A stretch of 64,000 nucleotides of DNA from contig JACKPV010000022.1 of NCBI GenBank assembly GCA_024233305.1, positions 496,001-560,000 on the forward strand, written 5' to 3'. A program made the position numbers and the translations under genes. The notes under the pieces are model-generated. The model was given only the letters and a program-made list of their open reading frames with translations, did no database searches and had not been told where the DNA came from. Origin of the DNA: Verrucomicrobiales bacterium (GTDB lineage: Bacteria > Verrucomicrobiota > Verrucomicrobiia > Limisphaerales > J093). Each line of letters opens with the position of its first letter. The stretch's first letter is position 1. Below, piece after piece: positions 16,464 to 25,708 of this stretch.

Positions 16464-17851
16464 CTCAGCGGGAGCGCCTCCGTGCTGTCGCCGAACGCGT
16501 CGACCGGGGTCCCCATGCGTTCGAGCAGCGAGACGTAGAGGTTGCAGAGCGGCGTGTTCTTCGGGCTGGCGATGTGCCGCCCCGGTTTGATCGAGCCGCC
16601 ACCGCCGCCGGCGAGGAGGATCGGGAGGTTGTTCGGATCGTGCCGGTTCCCGTCGGACAGGCTGGATCCGAACAGCAGCAGGCTGTTGTCGAGCAGGGTT
16701 CGTTCGCCTTCGCGAATGGCCGCCATGCGGTCGCAGAGGTAGGCGAGCTGCTCACTGTGCCACCGGTTGATCTTCGAGTACCCCTCGCACTTGGCCGGTT
16801 CGTTCTGGTGATGGCTGAGTTCGTGATGGCCGCCGTTGACGCCGGGAATGAGGGCCGAGAAGTTCTTGCCCGAAACGTCGTTCGCGAACATGAACGTGCT
16901 GATGCGCGTCGCGTCGGTCCGGAAGGCGAGCACGATGAGGTCAAGCATCAGCCGCACGTGCTCCTGATGATCACCGGGCGCGCCGGTCGGAGCCGCGAGG
17001 TCGTCGGCCGCCGGCAATCCGCCGGGGCCCCATTCGCGCCGGTCCTGCCGGGCAAAGAACGCGATGCGCTTCTCCACATCCCGGACGGCGTCCATGTATT
17101 CGTCGAGCTTGAATTGATCGTCCCGACCGAGACGCGTCCGCAACCGACGGGCGTCCTCAAGCACGAGGTCCAGCAACGCCTGCTGGTCCCCGGCTTGCGA
17201 ACGATCATCCCGGGTCGGCTGCCGCGCGGCGCGGAACACTCCAAACAACCGTTCGTAGGCCAGTTGCGGGTTGATCTCCCGCGCGACCGGGACCGAGGGC
17301 GAACGCCAGGAAATGTAGGAACCGTAGAGCCGCGTGTAGCCGACGTTCGTGTCGATGCCCGAAATGACCGGATCGATGCCCAGTTCGAGCGAGGGCAACG
17401 GCGTCAGGTGACCGATCTCGCGGGCGCACAGTTGGTCGATCGAAAGGCCGCCGACGCTGAGGTCCTTGCCGGTGGTTTTCCGGACGGGCAGGCCGGTGAG
17501 GAAGTTCGCGGTCTTGGCGTAGTGGCCGTCGCCGCTGCGACTGTTCGCCTTGTCCAGGCCCGAGAAGACCAGGAGACGGTCGCGGTGCGGGGCCAGCGGT
17601 TCCATGGCGAACGGCAGGTCAAACGCGGCTCCTGCGGTCTTCGGATACCAGGTGTCCTCCCAAACGCCGTTCGGGTAGAACAGGCAGGCGAGACGGACCG
17701 GCGGACGCACCGTGCGTTCGGACGTGGTCGTGGCGGCGGCCGTGGCCGAGGCGCCATTGAGGACCTCGCCCATCGCTTCGAGGATCGGCAGGCCGAGCGT
17801 GGCGCCGGCCCCCTTGAGGAAGGTCCGCCGCGGGATTCTCCAGTGCTTCAT
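16460..17851 (-). CDS. DUF1552 protein, Tat-exported
   Basis: A 463-residue protein starting with a twin-arginine leader (RIPRRTFLKGAGATLGLPIL). The body matches DUF1552: LACLFYPNGVWEDTWYP near residue 60, LLVFSGLDKANSRSGDGHY near 90 and GGHHELSHHQNE near residue 370. In this phylum it is almost always paired with a DUF1592 protein, and here it overlaps that gene by four bases (ATGA, 17848-17851). It resembles alkaline-phosphatase-fold DUF1501 proteins that accompany extracellular cytochromes. Role unknown, presumably oxidative breakdown of a polymer or another exported process with its partner. Confidence 0.9.
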   Translation of the reverse strand: MKHWRIPRRTFLKGAGATLGLPILEAMGEVLNGASATAAATTTSERTVRPPVRLACLFYPNGVWEDTWYPKTAGAAFDLPFAMEPLAPHRDRLLVFSGLDKANSRSGDGHYAKTANFLTGLPVRKTTGKDLSVGGLSIDQLCAREIGHLTPLPSLELGIDPVISGIDTNVGYTRLYGSYISWRSPSVPVAREINPQLAYERLFGVFRAARQPTRDDRSQAGDQQALLDLVLEDARRLRTRLGRDDQFKLDEYMDAVRDVEKRIAFFARQDRREWGPGGLPAADDLAAPTGAPGDHQEHVRLMLDLIVLAFRTDATRISTFMFANDVSGKNFSALIPGVNGGHHELSHHQNEPAKCEGYSKINRWHSEQLAYLCDRMAAIREGERTLLDNSLLLFGSSLSDGNRHDPNNLPILLAGGGGGSIKPGRHIASPKNTPLCNLYVSLLERMGTPVDAFGDSTEALPLS

Positions 17852-19866
17852 GATTCCTTTGCCTCCGGGCTTTCCGGCGCGGCGTAGAAGCGGTGCCGGA
17901 AGGGGAAACTGGTCGCGAGGGTCTCGATCAGCGCCGAGGCCCGGTAGCCCCGGTCGGCCAACGCCTTCATGGCGTCGCGGATGACGCATTCGTCGAACCG
18001 GTTCAATTCCCGGCCGAACGCGTAACCGGTCATCTGCCGCACGAGGTGGCGCAACACCGGGTCCTGTCGTCTGCGAATCACGGCCTTCAACCCTGCCGGC
18101 CCCGTGAAATGTTCGCCCGACGGCAACGTGCCCGAGGCGTCGACCGGTTCGCCGTTCTGTCCGTCCCGCAATCGACCGAGCACATCGAACGACTCGAGCC
18201 CGAAGCCCAGCGGGTCCATCCGGTCGTGGCAGGCGGCACAGGAGGGATCGCGCCGGTGCTGCTCGAGCTTCTCGCGCAGGGACGCGGCGGTGACGTGTTG
18301 TTCGTCGATTTCGAGCGCGGGGACGTTGGCCGGCGGCGGCGGCATGCGGTCGCCGAGCACGACCTCGAGCACCCATTTGCCGCGGAGCACCGGGCTGGTG
18401 CGGAACGGATAGGAGGTGGCCGTGTGGACCGCCGCCATGCCGAGGACACCGCCACGTTCGGGGGCGGTGAGGGAGATCTTCTGAAAACCGGGGCCGCCCG
18501 GAGCCGGAAGCCCGTAGAGAGCCGCGAGGCGGTCGTTGGCGAAAGTGTAGTCGGCGTCGATCAAGTCGAGCAGCGGCCGGTCTTCGCGGACGAGATGGTT
18601 GAAGAAGGAGACCACCTCCTGCCGCATGGCGTCGGCGAGGGCGTCGTCGAACTCGGGGAATTTGCGCGGGTCGGGTCGCGATTCCCGCCCGAAACCGTCC
18701 AGCTTCAGCCATTGGAGCGCAAACCGCTCCCCGAACGCATCCGCCCGCGGATCCTGCAACATGCGTCGGACCTGGGCAAGGTACGTGGCATTTTCCTGCA
18801 GGGCGCCGGACTCGGCCGCGGCGAGGAGTTCCTCGTCCGGCAGTGAGGCCCAGAGGAAAAACGCGAGCCGGCTCGCCAGGGGAAAGGGCGCCAGCGGCAC
18901 GATGCCGGTCGCCTCCGGTTCCGGCTCCGCGAGGAAGAGAAAATGCGGCGAGACCAGCACCCCTTTCAATGCGAGCCGGACGGCAGCGTCGAAGCCATCG
19001 CCGCGCTCGAAGGCACGGTCGAACAGCGTCACCAACCGGTCCGTTTCCGTCCCGTCCACCGAACGTCGCCAGGCGCGGCGGGCGAAACGTGAAATCACCT
19101 GACGGGCCGCGTCGCGCGGAGCGGCGCCCGCCTCGTGGGCCGGGGCGAGCAAGGCCTCGCGCGCCGTGGCGGACGCCGGATCGAGTTGCGATGGATCGTC
19201 GGGAAGCACGCGACGCAGCGCCTGGTCCGCCGCTTCCAGATAGCGCTCGATGGTCAACGAGGAGGTGAACAGGGTGTCCCCCGTATTGTCGAAGCCTTCG
19301 CCCCCGGCGCCGTCGGCGGGCAGCAACCGGCCGGCGTCGACGGCCACCCCGAGCAGATCCCGCAGCGAGTTCTCGTATTCCGCCCGCGTCAGCCGGCGGC
19401 TCATGACGTAGCCGCGATAAAAGCTCTGCGTGCGGTCCGACGCCAGTTTGTCGCAGTCGGGCGTCACGGCCGGGAGTTGGCGCAGCCAGGTCATGAGGGT
19501 CTGGCGTTCGCTGTAGCCCAATGGCGGGGCGCCCGACGGCGGCATCTCGTCGGCCTGCACCCGTTCGAGCACCGTGGTCCACAGGGCGCGGTGTTCGAGC
19601 ACCTGCTCGTATTGGGTGAACGTCTCGAAATTCACGCCCCCTTTGGCCTTCTCGTTGCCGTGGCAGCGAACGCAGCCATTCTGGAGCACCGGGAGAATCT
19701 CGCCGGTGAAGCGCTCCGCGAGCGGGTCGGCGTGCGCGATCACGCAACCGGCGAGGGCGGCCGGCAACCAGCGCTGCCAACCGGCGGCAAGGCCCAGAGG
19801 GCCGCCGAATGGACGTCGACCGCGTGGTCGCCCCATGCTTGTCCAGCTTACGTTCCGGTCCGTCAT
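17848..19866 (-). CDS. DUF1592-family planctomycete-type cytochrome protein (DUF1587/1592/1595/1588/1585)
   Basis: A 672-residue secreted protein. After a signal peptide ending near HADP (about residue 50), an N-terminal haem site CVRCH is followed by DUF1587 (MSRRLTRAEYENSLRDLLGV), DUF1595 (FARRAWRRSVDGTE), DUF1592 (LASRLAFFLWASLPDEELL), DUF1588 (RTSPVLRGKWVLEVVLGDRM, with a second CAACHDRMDPLGF haem site) and DUF1585 (HLVRQMTGYAFGRELN). This domain order is standard. The start is set at ATG 19866; an internal ATG at 19836 would still keep the signal peptide. The two c-type sites imply electron transfer with the DUF1552 partner downstream. No known substrate. Confidence 0.9.
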   Translation of the reverse strand: MTDRNVSWTSMGRPRGRRPFGGPLGLAAGWQRWLPAALAGCVIAHADPLAERFTGEILPVLQNGCVRCHGNEKAKGGVNFETFTQYEQVLEHRALWTTVLERVQADEMPPSGAPPLGYSERQTLMTWLRQLPAVTPDCDKLASDRTQSFYRGYVMSRRLTRAEYENSLRDLLGVAVDAGRLLPADGAGGEGFDNTGDTLFTSSLTIERYLEAADQALRRVLPDDPSQLDPASATAREALLAPAHEAGAAPRDAARQVISRFARRAWRRSVDGTETDRLVTLFDRAFERGDGFDAAVRLALKGVLVSPHFLFLAEPEPEATGIVPLAPFPLASRLAFFLWASLPDEELLAAAESGALQENATYLAQVRRMLQDPRADAFGERFALQWLKLDGFGRESRPDPRKFPEFDDALADAMRQEVVSFFNHLVREDRPLLDLIDADYTFANDRLAALYGLPAPGGPGFQKISLTAPERGGVLGMAAVHTATSYPFRTSPVLRGKWVLEVVLGDRMPPPPANVPALEIDEQHVTAASLREKLEQHRRDPSCAACHDRMDPLGFGLESFDVLGRLRDGQNGEPVDASGTLPSGEHFTGPAGLKAVIRRRQDPVLRHLVRQMTGYAFGRELNRFDECVIRDAMKALADRGYRASALIETLATSFPFRHRFYAAPESPEAKES

Positions 19867-20364
19867 GTTGTTCCTGATTCCGGCTGCCTTGCCCCGGAGC
19901 TTAGATGCCTCCGCGCCCTGCTGCAAGATGCCCGTTCCTCGCTGTCCCGTTCCCCTGGCGGGCAGGCGCCAGGCCGGGTGCCATGATCCCTGGAATTCGG
20001 GGTTTCGGAATCGGTGGGCGGAGGCCGCCCGCCTCGTCCTAAGCACGGCGTTTTCATTTGCAGTAGTACTTGAAGAGGAAACGGAACGGGATGGCGGGAT
20101 CCTCCTGGCAGATCTCCTGGAGGTGTTTGAGCAGCGAGAGGGGCGGATCGGCGGTGAAGGCCCCGGAGCGAGTGGCGGTGTCGTTCGATTTCCTCCCGCA
20201 CCTACTACGAGGCAAACCACCAACAACGGTAGGCACTTCCCTCAACTCCAACAAGCGCAAGCGCCTAGGAATCTGAATAAAGTCGCCGTGCGGCCCGGAA
20301 CGGGACCTTGTTTCTGGCTTTGCCTGCCTGCGTCTTCTATGGTGATGCGCCTGAAGGGCTGGAA
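19867..20364. other. 498-base gap between divergent genes, with a possible gene remnant
   Basis: The gap separates the DUF1592 gene (minus) from the chloride channel gene (plus) and must contain both promoters. On the minus strand, 20260-20054, a 68-codon frame ends in AIPFRFLFKYYCK; its composition is less Arg/Pro-heavy than chance frames here. It has no recognisable domain and could be the tail of a decayed gene. Nothing else is supportable. Confidence 0.3.
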
Positions 20365-22188
20365 ATGAGCACGAGTTTCACCAGATGGAACCGCCTCCGG
20401 CGAATGGCGCGCCGCGTCTATCGGCGACATCGCGAGCGCCTGCTCGGCTGGAGGCAACGCTGGCAGCCGCGGGAGGAGACCTTTCACCTGGTCCTCGCTG
20501 CCGCGGTCGGAATCGTCGCCGGCCTGACGAACTTCCTGTTCCACCTCGGAACTGAACTCATCAAGGTGATCGCATTGCGGCAGCCGGGGGACGTGGTCGA
20601 GATCGCGGAGGTCATGGTCTGGTGGTTGCGACTGCTCGTGCCGGCACTGGGCGGGTGCATGGCCGGTCTCGTGCTCCAGTACGGCTTGCGGGCGGTGGGT
20701 CCCCAGGGATCGTCGAACATGCTCGAGGTCATCGTGGCGGGCGACGGACGGCTGCCGTTGCGCACGACCCTGGTAAAGGCCGCTTCCTCACTGTTGAGCA
20801 TCGCCACCGGGGCCTCGATTGGGCGCGAGGGGTCGATCGCCCAGTTGTCCGCCACGCTCGCCTCGAAAGGAGGCCAGCTCTTCTCCTGGCCGCCATACCG
20901 GCTCCGCGTGCTTGTGGCGTGCGGGGCGGCCGCGGGCATTGCCGCGGCGTACAACGCGCCCATCGCCGGGGCCGTCTTCGCCGCGCAAATCGTGCTGGGC
21001 AATTTCTCGATGCACTTGTTCGCGCCGCTGGTCTGCGCCTCGGTCGTGGCGGCGATGGTGTCGCGCACGTTCTTCGGCATCGCCCCCTGGTACACGGTCC
21101 CACCCTTCGAGTTCACGGCCATCGCCCAGCTCCCGTGGTTTCTCGTCCTTGGCATCCCCGCGGGGATCGCCGGAGCGCTGTTCCTGAAGCTCCTCAACCT
21201 GAGCGAGCGCGCCTTCGCCCGGACCCGGCTGCCGGTGTTCGCCCGGCTCGGGCTGGCCGGGTTGTTGGTCGGCGCCGTGGCGGTCCGCTACCCCGAGGTC
21301 TGGGGTAACGGCTATGCCGCAACCTCCCGGATCCTCGGGGATGAAGCGGGCTATACCCTGGTGTTCCTGCTCGGGCTGTTCGTTGCGAAGTTGGTCTGCA
21401 CGGTGGTGACGGTCGGGTCCGGCACGGTGGGCGGCGTCTTCACACCCACGCTGTTCGTAGGGGCGGCGCTGGGGAGCGTGTTCAGCCACCTCTTGCAGCA
21501 ACTGGGCTGGATCAGCCCCGATTTCGGGCACGGCGTGTTCGCCCTGGTCGGCATGGGAGCCGTGCTGGCCGCCACCACGCATTCGCCGCTGCTGGCTATG
21601 ATCATCGTCTTCGAGATTTCGGCGGACTATTCGATCATGCCGCCGCTGATGCTGGCCTGCGCGGTGGGGACCCTCGTGGGACGGCGTCTGCACCAGGCTT
21701 CGATTTACACCGAACCCCTGCGCCGGAAAGGCCTGCTGCCGGAGGACACCACCCGCCTCGGTGGCGCCCTCGAGGAAACCGTCGGGGATCTGATGCGCGA
21801 ACCAGTGCCGCCCTTGAAACGCTCCGCGACGCTGCGGGAGATCTCCGACCGATTCCTTCGCATCACCAACAACTTCATTCCGGTGGTGGATGAGGAGGAA
21901 CGCCTGGTCGGCATGGTGGCCCTGCAAGATCTGAAGGAATACCTGCACGCGGCCCAGGGCCAGGAGTTCCGGGTCTTCATTGCGATGGACGTCATGCGGC
22001 CACCGCCCCGGTGTTTCACCCCCGGGCAAAAACTGCGCGACGCGCTGCCGCATCTGCTCGCCAGCGAACTTCGCCGCGTGCCCGTGGTCAACAATCTGAC
22101 CGAATTCAAGCTGATCGGCTCACTTTACCGCAGTGAAGCACTGTCGATGCTCGCGGAGGCCATCTCGGCCAGGCGCTCCCAGCCGTGA
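20365..22188 (+). CDS. ClC-family chloride channel/transporter with C-terminal CBS pair
   Basis: A 607-residue ClC protein. The ion-path motifs are visible: a variant of GSGIP as GPQGSSNMLEVI near residue 115, GASIGREGSIAQ near 153 (GK/REGP type) and GGVFTPTLFVGAALG near 355 (GxFxP). The gating-glutamate position E in GREGS is present. Two CBS motifs follow (VGDLMREPVPPLKRS and AMDVMRPPPRCFTPG), giving a regulatory pair. ATG at 20365 is preferred because it starts directly before the basic cytoplasmic tail. The GSGIP site is altered, so whether it is a Cl-/H+ exchanger or a channel is uncertain. It is a single gene facing the beta-propeller gene. Confidence 0.93.
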   Translation: MSTSFTRWNRLRRMARRVYRRHRERLLGWRQRWQPREETFHLVLAAAVGIVAGLTNFLFHLGTELIKVIALRQPGDVVEIAEVMVWWLRLLVPALGGCMAGLVLQYGLRAVGPQGSSNMLEVIVAGDGRLPLRTTLVKAASSLLSIATGASIGREGSIAQLSATLASKGGQLFSWPPYRLRVLVACGAAAGIAAAYNAPIAGAVFAAQIVLGNFSMHLFAPLVCASVVAAMVSRTFFGIAPWYTVPPFEFTAIAQLPWFLVLGIPAGIAGALFLKLLNLSERAFARTRLPVFARLGLAGLLVGAVAVRYPEVWGNGYAATSRILGDEAGYTLVFLLGLFVAKLVCTVVTVGSGTVGGVFTPTLFVGAALGSVFSHLLQQLGWISPDFGHGVFALVGMGAVLAATTHSPLLAMIIVFEISADYSIMPPLMLACAVGTLVGRRLHQASIYTEPLRRKGLLPEDTTRLGGALEETVGDLMREPVPPLKRSATLREISDRFLRITNNFIPVVDEEERLVGMVALQDLKEYLHAAQGQEFRVFIAMDVMRPPPRCFTPGQKLRDALPHLLASELRRVPVVNNLTEFKLIGSLYRSEALSMLAEAISARRSQP

Positions 22189-22206
22189 CCGGCGCCCGTC
22201 CCGGCC

Positions 22207-25200
22207 TCAAGGGAGCCAGGCAGCCCGCCCGACCCCGTAATCCCCCAGCGGCAACCAGACCGCATCCGCCACAACCGCCCGCTCCAGGTTGAACCACTGG
22301 CAGTCGGAGACGCCCGCGGACTTCAGCCGGACCGGAGCTCTGGACACCACGCCGAACAGCTCGAGGTATCCGCTGCGTCGGGCGATCACCCCATCCCCTA
22401 CCGGCACCCATTCGTTGACCCGGGCCGACAGGGCCAGGCTCCCGCTCATCGCGAACCGCCCCTCCCCGGTCAGGCCCCAGACCTCCAGGAGCGCCTCGCC
22501 GTTGTCGGCCGTCGGCGGACGCTGCAAAAGCCACCCATCCCCGAGCCGGACCGGCTCCGGCCAGATTTCGCGCAGCGGCAGAGAGGCCACCAACGCCGCC
22601 TTCGTCCCCTCGTAGGCGCTCGCATCCAGGTGGTTGACCCAGTCAGTCAACCCTTCCTTGTCGTAGTGCGGCCCCACCGTGTAGAGCAGAGCGCCGGCGT
22701 GCGAGAGACCGCGCAACTGACCGGGAATGTTCACCGGTTCACGCACGGTCGGCAGGTCCGGATCCGTGAGATCAACCACGTGCAGAAAATGCCGCACTTC
22801 ATACCGGCCCTTCACCGGCTCTCCATCGCTCGGGTCGGCGTCCGGTTCAAACGGGATGAACTCCGACTGCTGGCTGCTGCGATAGACCAGTCCCGAGGCA
22901 ACCTGCGCCCGGCTGAATCCCCAGCGCTCCCCGTTCTGCGCCAGATCCAGGGTGGACCGCAGCACCGGCAGCCCGGGGTCCGTGACATCGAACACCCACA
23001 GGCGTCCGCCACCGCCCCACCAGGGCCACCACCGACCGGGGGCAATGGCCACATCGATCATCGGCGCATCGATCCATCCCCGCCAGTAACCCCCGCCCTC
23101 CTCGCTCCACACCAGCAACCCCGAACCCGTCCAGAGCGCTTCCATCTGCGAGGAATAGCTGACGCCCTCGACCCGCGCCTCCGCCCGGCCCATCTCGACC
23201 ACCTCCGGCAGGGCATCGAGCGCGTAAACCGTCAAAGCCACGTTGGCCGGCTCGGCCTCCCCTGCCCCCCCCGCGCCATCCTCGGGGACCGCCCAGAATC
23301 CGTTGTAGTCCGCCTGCAGCAGAAAGAGCCGGTCGCCGGAAACCTCCAGCCCCACCACCGGCCACGGGTTCGCCGGGTACACTGTGGCCAGGACCTCGTC
23401 CGGAGCGTCCCGCGAACTCACCCGCAGGGCGGCGCCGGCGGTGGCACCCCAATCCGTTCCGTCGGAAACCTGCACGACATGCTCCCCGACCACGACCAAC
23501 CGGTCGACCGCCCACGCCAGATCAAGCCGGGCGGTGACTTCCGGGGCATCGCGATCCGCGGCATCGACCACCACGAACTCGCGCCCCGAAACGGAGAGGA
23601 TGCGCCCGGCGTGGCTGGTGGCACGGCGCGCGGAAAGGCTGTGCTCGATGACGCCCCGGGCCACCAGCTCGTCGCCCTGCCAGTCGACCAATTGCAGCCG
23701 GTTGGCCTGCCCTTCCCCGGTCCAGCCCTGATACGGCACCAGGATCAACCCTTCGTCCGGCAGCACCTTGAGCGCCTTTTCGTCGTAGTTCGCCTCGCTC
23801 CACGAATAGTTCTCGCCGAGCGGCACCTTGGACAGCAGCGCCGGACGCGCGGGGTCCTGCACGTCGAACAACTGCACTGCCACCTTCCATCCCTCCGTGT
23901 TGTCCACGCCCACCGTGACCAGGCGGTCGCCCAGCGGATGGATGTAGGTGGACCAACCCGGAATCTCCAATTCGCCGGCGACGCGCGGGTTTCGGGGATC
24001 GCTCAAATCGACGACCCACAAGGGATCGACGCGCTCGAAGGTCACGATATACGCCCGGTCGCCGTCAAAGCGCGTGGCGAACAGGGCTTCTCCGTGCCCC
24101 ACCGCGACCGCGCCCAATCGCTCCGGCGCATCCGGCGTGGCCAGGGAAAACGTCTGCAACACACTGGCGCGCAGTCCCCCCGTATCCCGGTTCAGATCCT
24201 CCGAGACCACGGCCAGGACCTCGCCGTCGAGGTTCATTTTGAACTTGTCCGCCACCCGGCCTGCCGGCCGCACCCAACCCCGTGGCGCCATCGCCCCGGC
24301 AGGATCCGAGATGTCCACCAACCGGATCAGCGACTGCCACCAATCCCCCGTTTCCTGGGTGACGACGAGCAACCATTGATCGTTGGCGGAAACGACGTTC
24401 CCCTGTCCGGCAAACCACAGGGAGCCTGCGGGCGCCGGATTCTCCGGATCGGCGAGATCGAACGAGACAGCCAGCGATCCCCACTCCCAGACCCTCTCTG
24501 CATCCGCCCCGCCGTCGCCGGCCCGCGCGCTTTCCCGATAGGTCTGGGCAACGACATACAGGGCGGAACCCACCATGCGGCTCTCTTGAATGCTCCCGTC
24601 CACGGGCAACGCACTCTCAACCAACGCCGAGTCCCCCGTCACCTTCACCACCAGCACTTCCGACAACGACGGCCACGCGCAGCCCGAACGCGCCAGCAGC
24701 ACGACATGCGTGTCGTCGAGGACATACATCTGCTCCCCGACCGCCGGCAACGCGAGCCGGGCCGTGACCACCGGGTGATCCGGGTCGGTGACATCGAGGA
24801 CCTGAAGCCCCCGGAGTTGATTGAAGAAATAGAGCCTGTTTCCCCGGAGCTGCCAGATGTCGGACTCCTGCACCTCGCGGTTGGTATCCGCATCGGAAGC
24901 GCCGCCCCCCTCGGGCGCACCGATCGCGTCAATCGGGCCATAGCGCCAGAAGCCCGTATCGTCGCCGCCCGCGAATTCCGTCGGCCCCGCGTAGAACGAC
25001 GCCGGCAACTCGCCGTTCTCATCCCCGCGCACACGGAAAATCTCGGCCTGCCGGGCGTGCGGCAGCTGGAAGGTCACGACGCCTCCCTCACCGTCCGTCC
25101 ATTCGACCGCCCGTGGCACCCAGGCGCCGCCGACCGGTTGCGCGCGCGATTCGAGGACCACGCGCCGGCATCCGGGGGGCACGGCGACGGTAAGGACCAG

Positions 25201-25341
25201 ATCATCGTCGGCGACCATCACTTGGGCAATCACCGGCGCCTCGGGGAGCGGTCCGGCGTGGGGCGTCGCGGCCGAGGGAAAGAGGCACGCGCCCACGAAC
25301 ACCGTGAGCGCCGCCACTGCAAAGGAGGGCTTCATTTTCAT
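22207..25341 (-). CDS. Secreted beta-propeller lipoprotein (PF09826 type)
   Basis: A 1044-residue protein. The N-terminus has a signal peptide with a lipobox-like VGAC (Cys 19), so a lipoprotein is likely. From about residue 160 the protein is a repeated beta-structure: LQVLDVTDPDHPVV, LVDISDPAGAM, LWVVDLSDPRNPRVAG, LFDVQDPARPALL and HVVDLTDPDLP recur in the form hhDhxDPxxP, matching the beta-propeller domain of PF09826. ATG at 25341 starts the protein; the next ATG is two codons on. The role is unknown; family members sit on the cell surface, possibly in binding or assembly. It stands alone, divergent from holB. Confidence 0.83.
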   Translation of the reverse strand: MKMKPSFAVAALTVFVGACLFPSAATPHAGPLPEAPVIAQVMVADDDLVLTVAVPPGCRRVVLESRAQPVGGAWVPRAVEWTDGEGGVVTFQLPHARQAEIFRVRGDENGELPASFYAGPTEFAGGDDTGFWRYGPIDAIGAPEGGGASDADTNREVQESDIWQLRGNRLYFFNQLRGLQVLDVTDPDHPVVTARLALPAVGEQMYVLDDTHVVLLARSGCAWPSLSEVLVVKVTGDSALVESALPVDGSIQESRMVGSALYVVAQTYRESARAGDGGADAERVWEWGSLAVSFDLADPENPAPAGSLWFAGQGNVVSANDQWLLVVTQETGDWWQSLIRLVDISDPAGAMAPRGWVRPAGRVADKFKMNLDGEVLAVVSEDLNRDTGGLRASVLQTFSLATPDAPERLGAVAVGHGEALFATRFDGDRAYIVTFERVDPLWVVDLSDPRNPRVAGELEIPGWSTYIHPLGDRLVTVGVDNTEGWKVAVQLFDVQDPARPALLSKVPLGENYSWSEANYDEKALKVLPDEGLILVPYQGWTGEGQANRLQLVDWQGDELVARGVIEHSLSARRATSHAGRILSVSGREFVVVDAADRDAPEVTARLDLAWAVDRLVVVGEHVVQVSDGTDWGATAGAALRVSSRDAPDEVLATVYPANPWPVVGLEVSGDRLFLLQADYNGFWAVPEDGAGGAGEAEPANVALTVYALDALPEVVEMGRAEARVEGVSYSSQMEALWTGSGLLVWSEEGGGYWRGWIDAPMIDVAIAPGRWWPWWGGGGRLWVFDVTDPGLPVLRSTLDLAQNGERWGFSRAQVASGLVYRSSQQSEFIPFEPDADPSDGEPVKGRYEVRHFLHVVDLTDPDLPTVREPVNIPGQLRGLSHAGALLYTVGPHYDKEGLTDWVNHLDASAYEGTKAALVASLPLREIWPEPVRLGDGWLLQRPPTADNGEALLEVWGLTGEGRFAMSGSLALSARVNEWVPVGDGVIARRSGYLELFGVVSRAPVRLKSAGVSDCQWFNLERAVVADAVWLPLGDYGVGRAAWLP

Positions 25342-25708
25342 GATTCACTGCCGGCGGAGCCGAAGTGATAGGTTGTCCCGTCCCGACCACCCGCGCTGGC
25401 CCGCGCCTTACTCGGACTACATACGCCCCAAACGCCCGGTTTTCCAGTCCCGTTTCAGCGGGCTCGCGGTGCGCATCTCAGCTTTCTCCGGGTTCAAGGC
25501 GACTGGGGAAATGACGCACGGAGTCCGTTCCGACCGCCCCGCCGGAACTCACGCTTGCTGCGGAATGAATTCCGCGGTCCGAGATGGCCAAAAGGCGCGC
25601 GGGCTCACGCCAGCTCCCGCCTTTCGGCTGGTCAGCCCGGTCGCGACCCGGCAAGGTGAGACCCAATCGACGGCGGGCAACGCGTCCGTTGAGGGCGGAC
25701 TTCCACGA
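25342..25708. other. Divergent promoter gap between beta-propeller gene and holB
   Basis: The gap of 367 bases holds the promoters of two divergent genes. An in-frame extension of holB upstream to 25304 would overlap the beta-propeller gene start and is not conserved in character, so I treat it as non-coding. I see no clear promoter box or repeat. Confidence 0.5.

Noticed and set aside
22630..25368. 912-codon plus-strand frame opposite the beta-propeller gene
   Set aside because: Composition is His/Arg/Gln-rich without repeats or motifs, while the minus frame has a signal peptide and propeller repeats.
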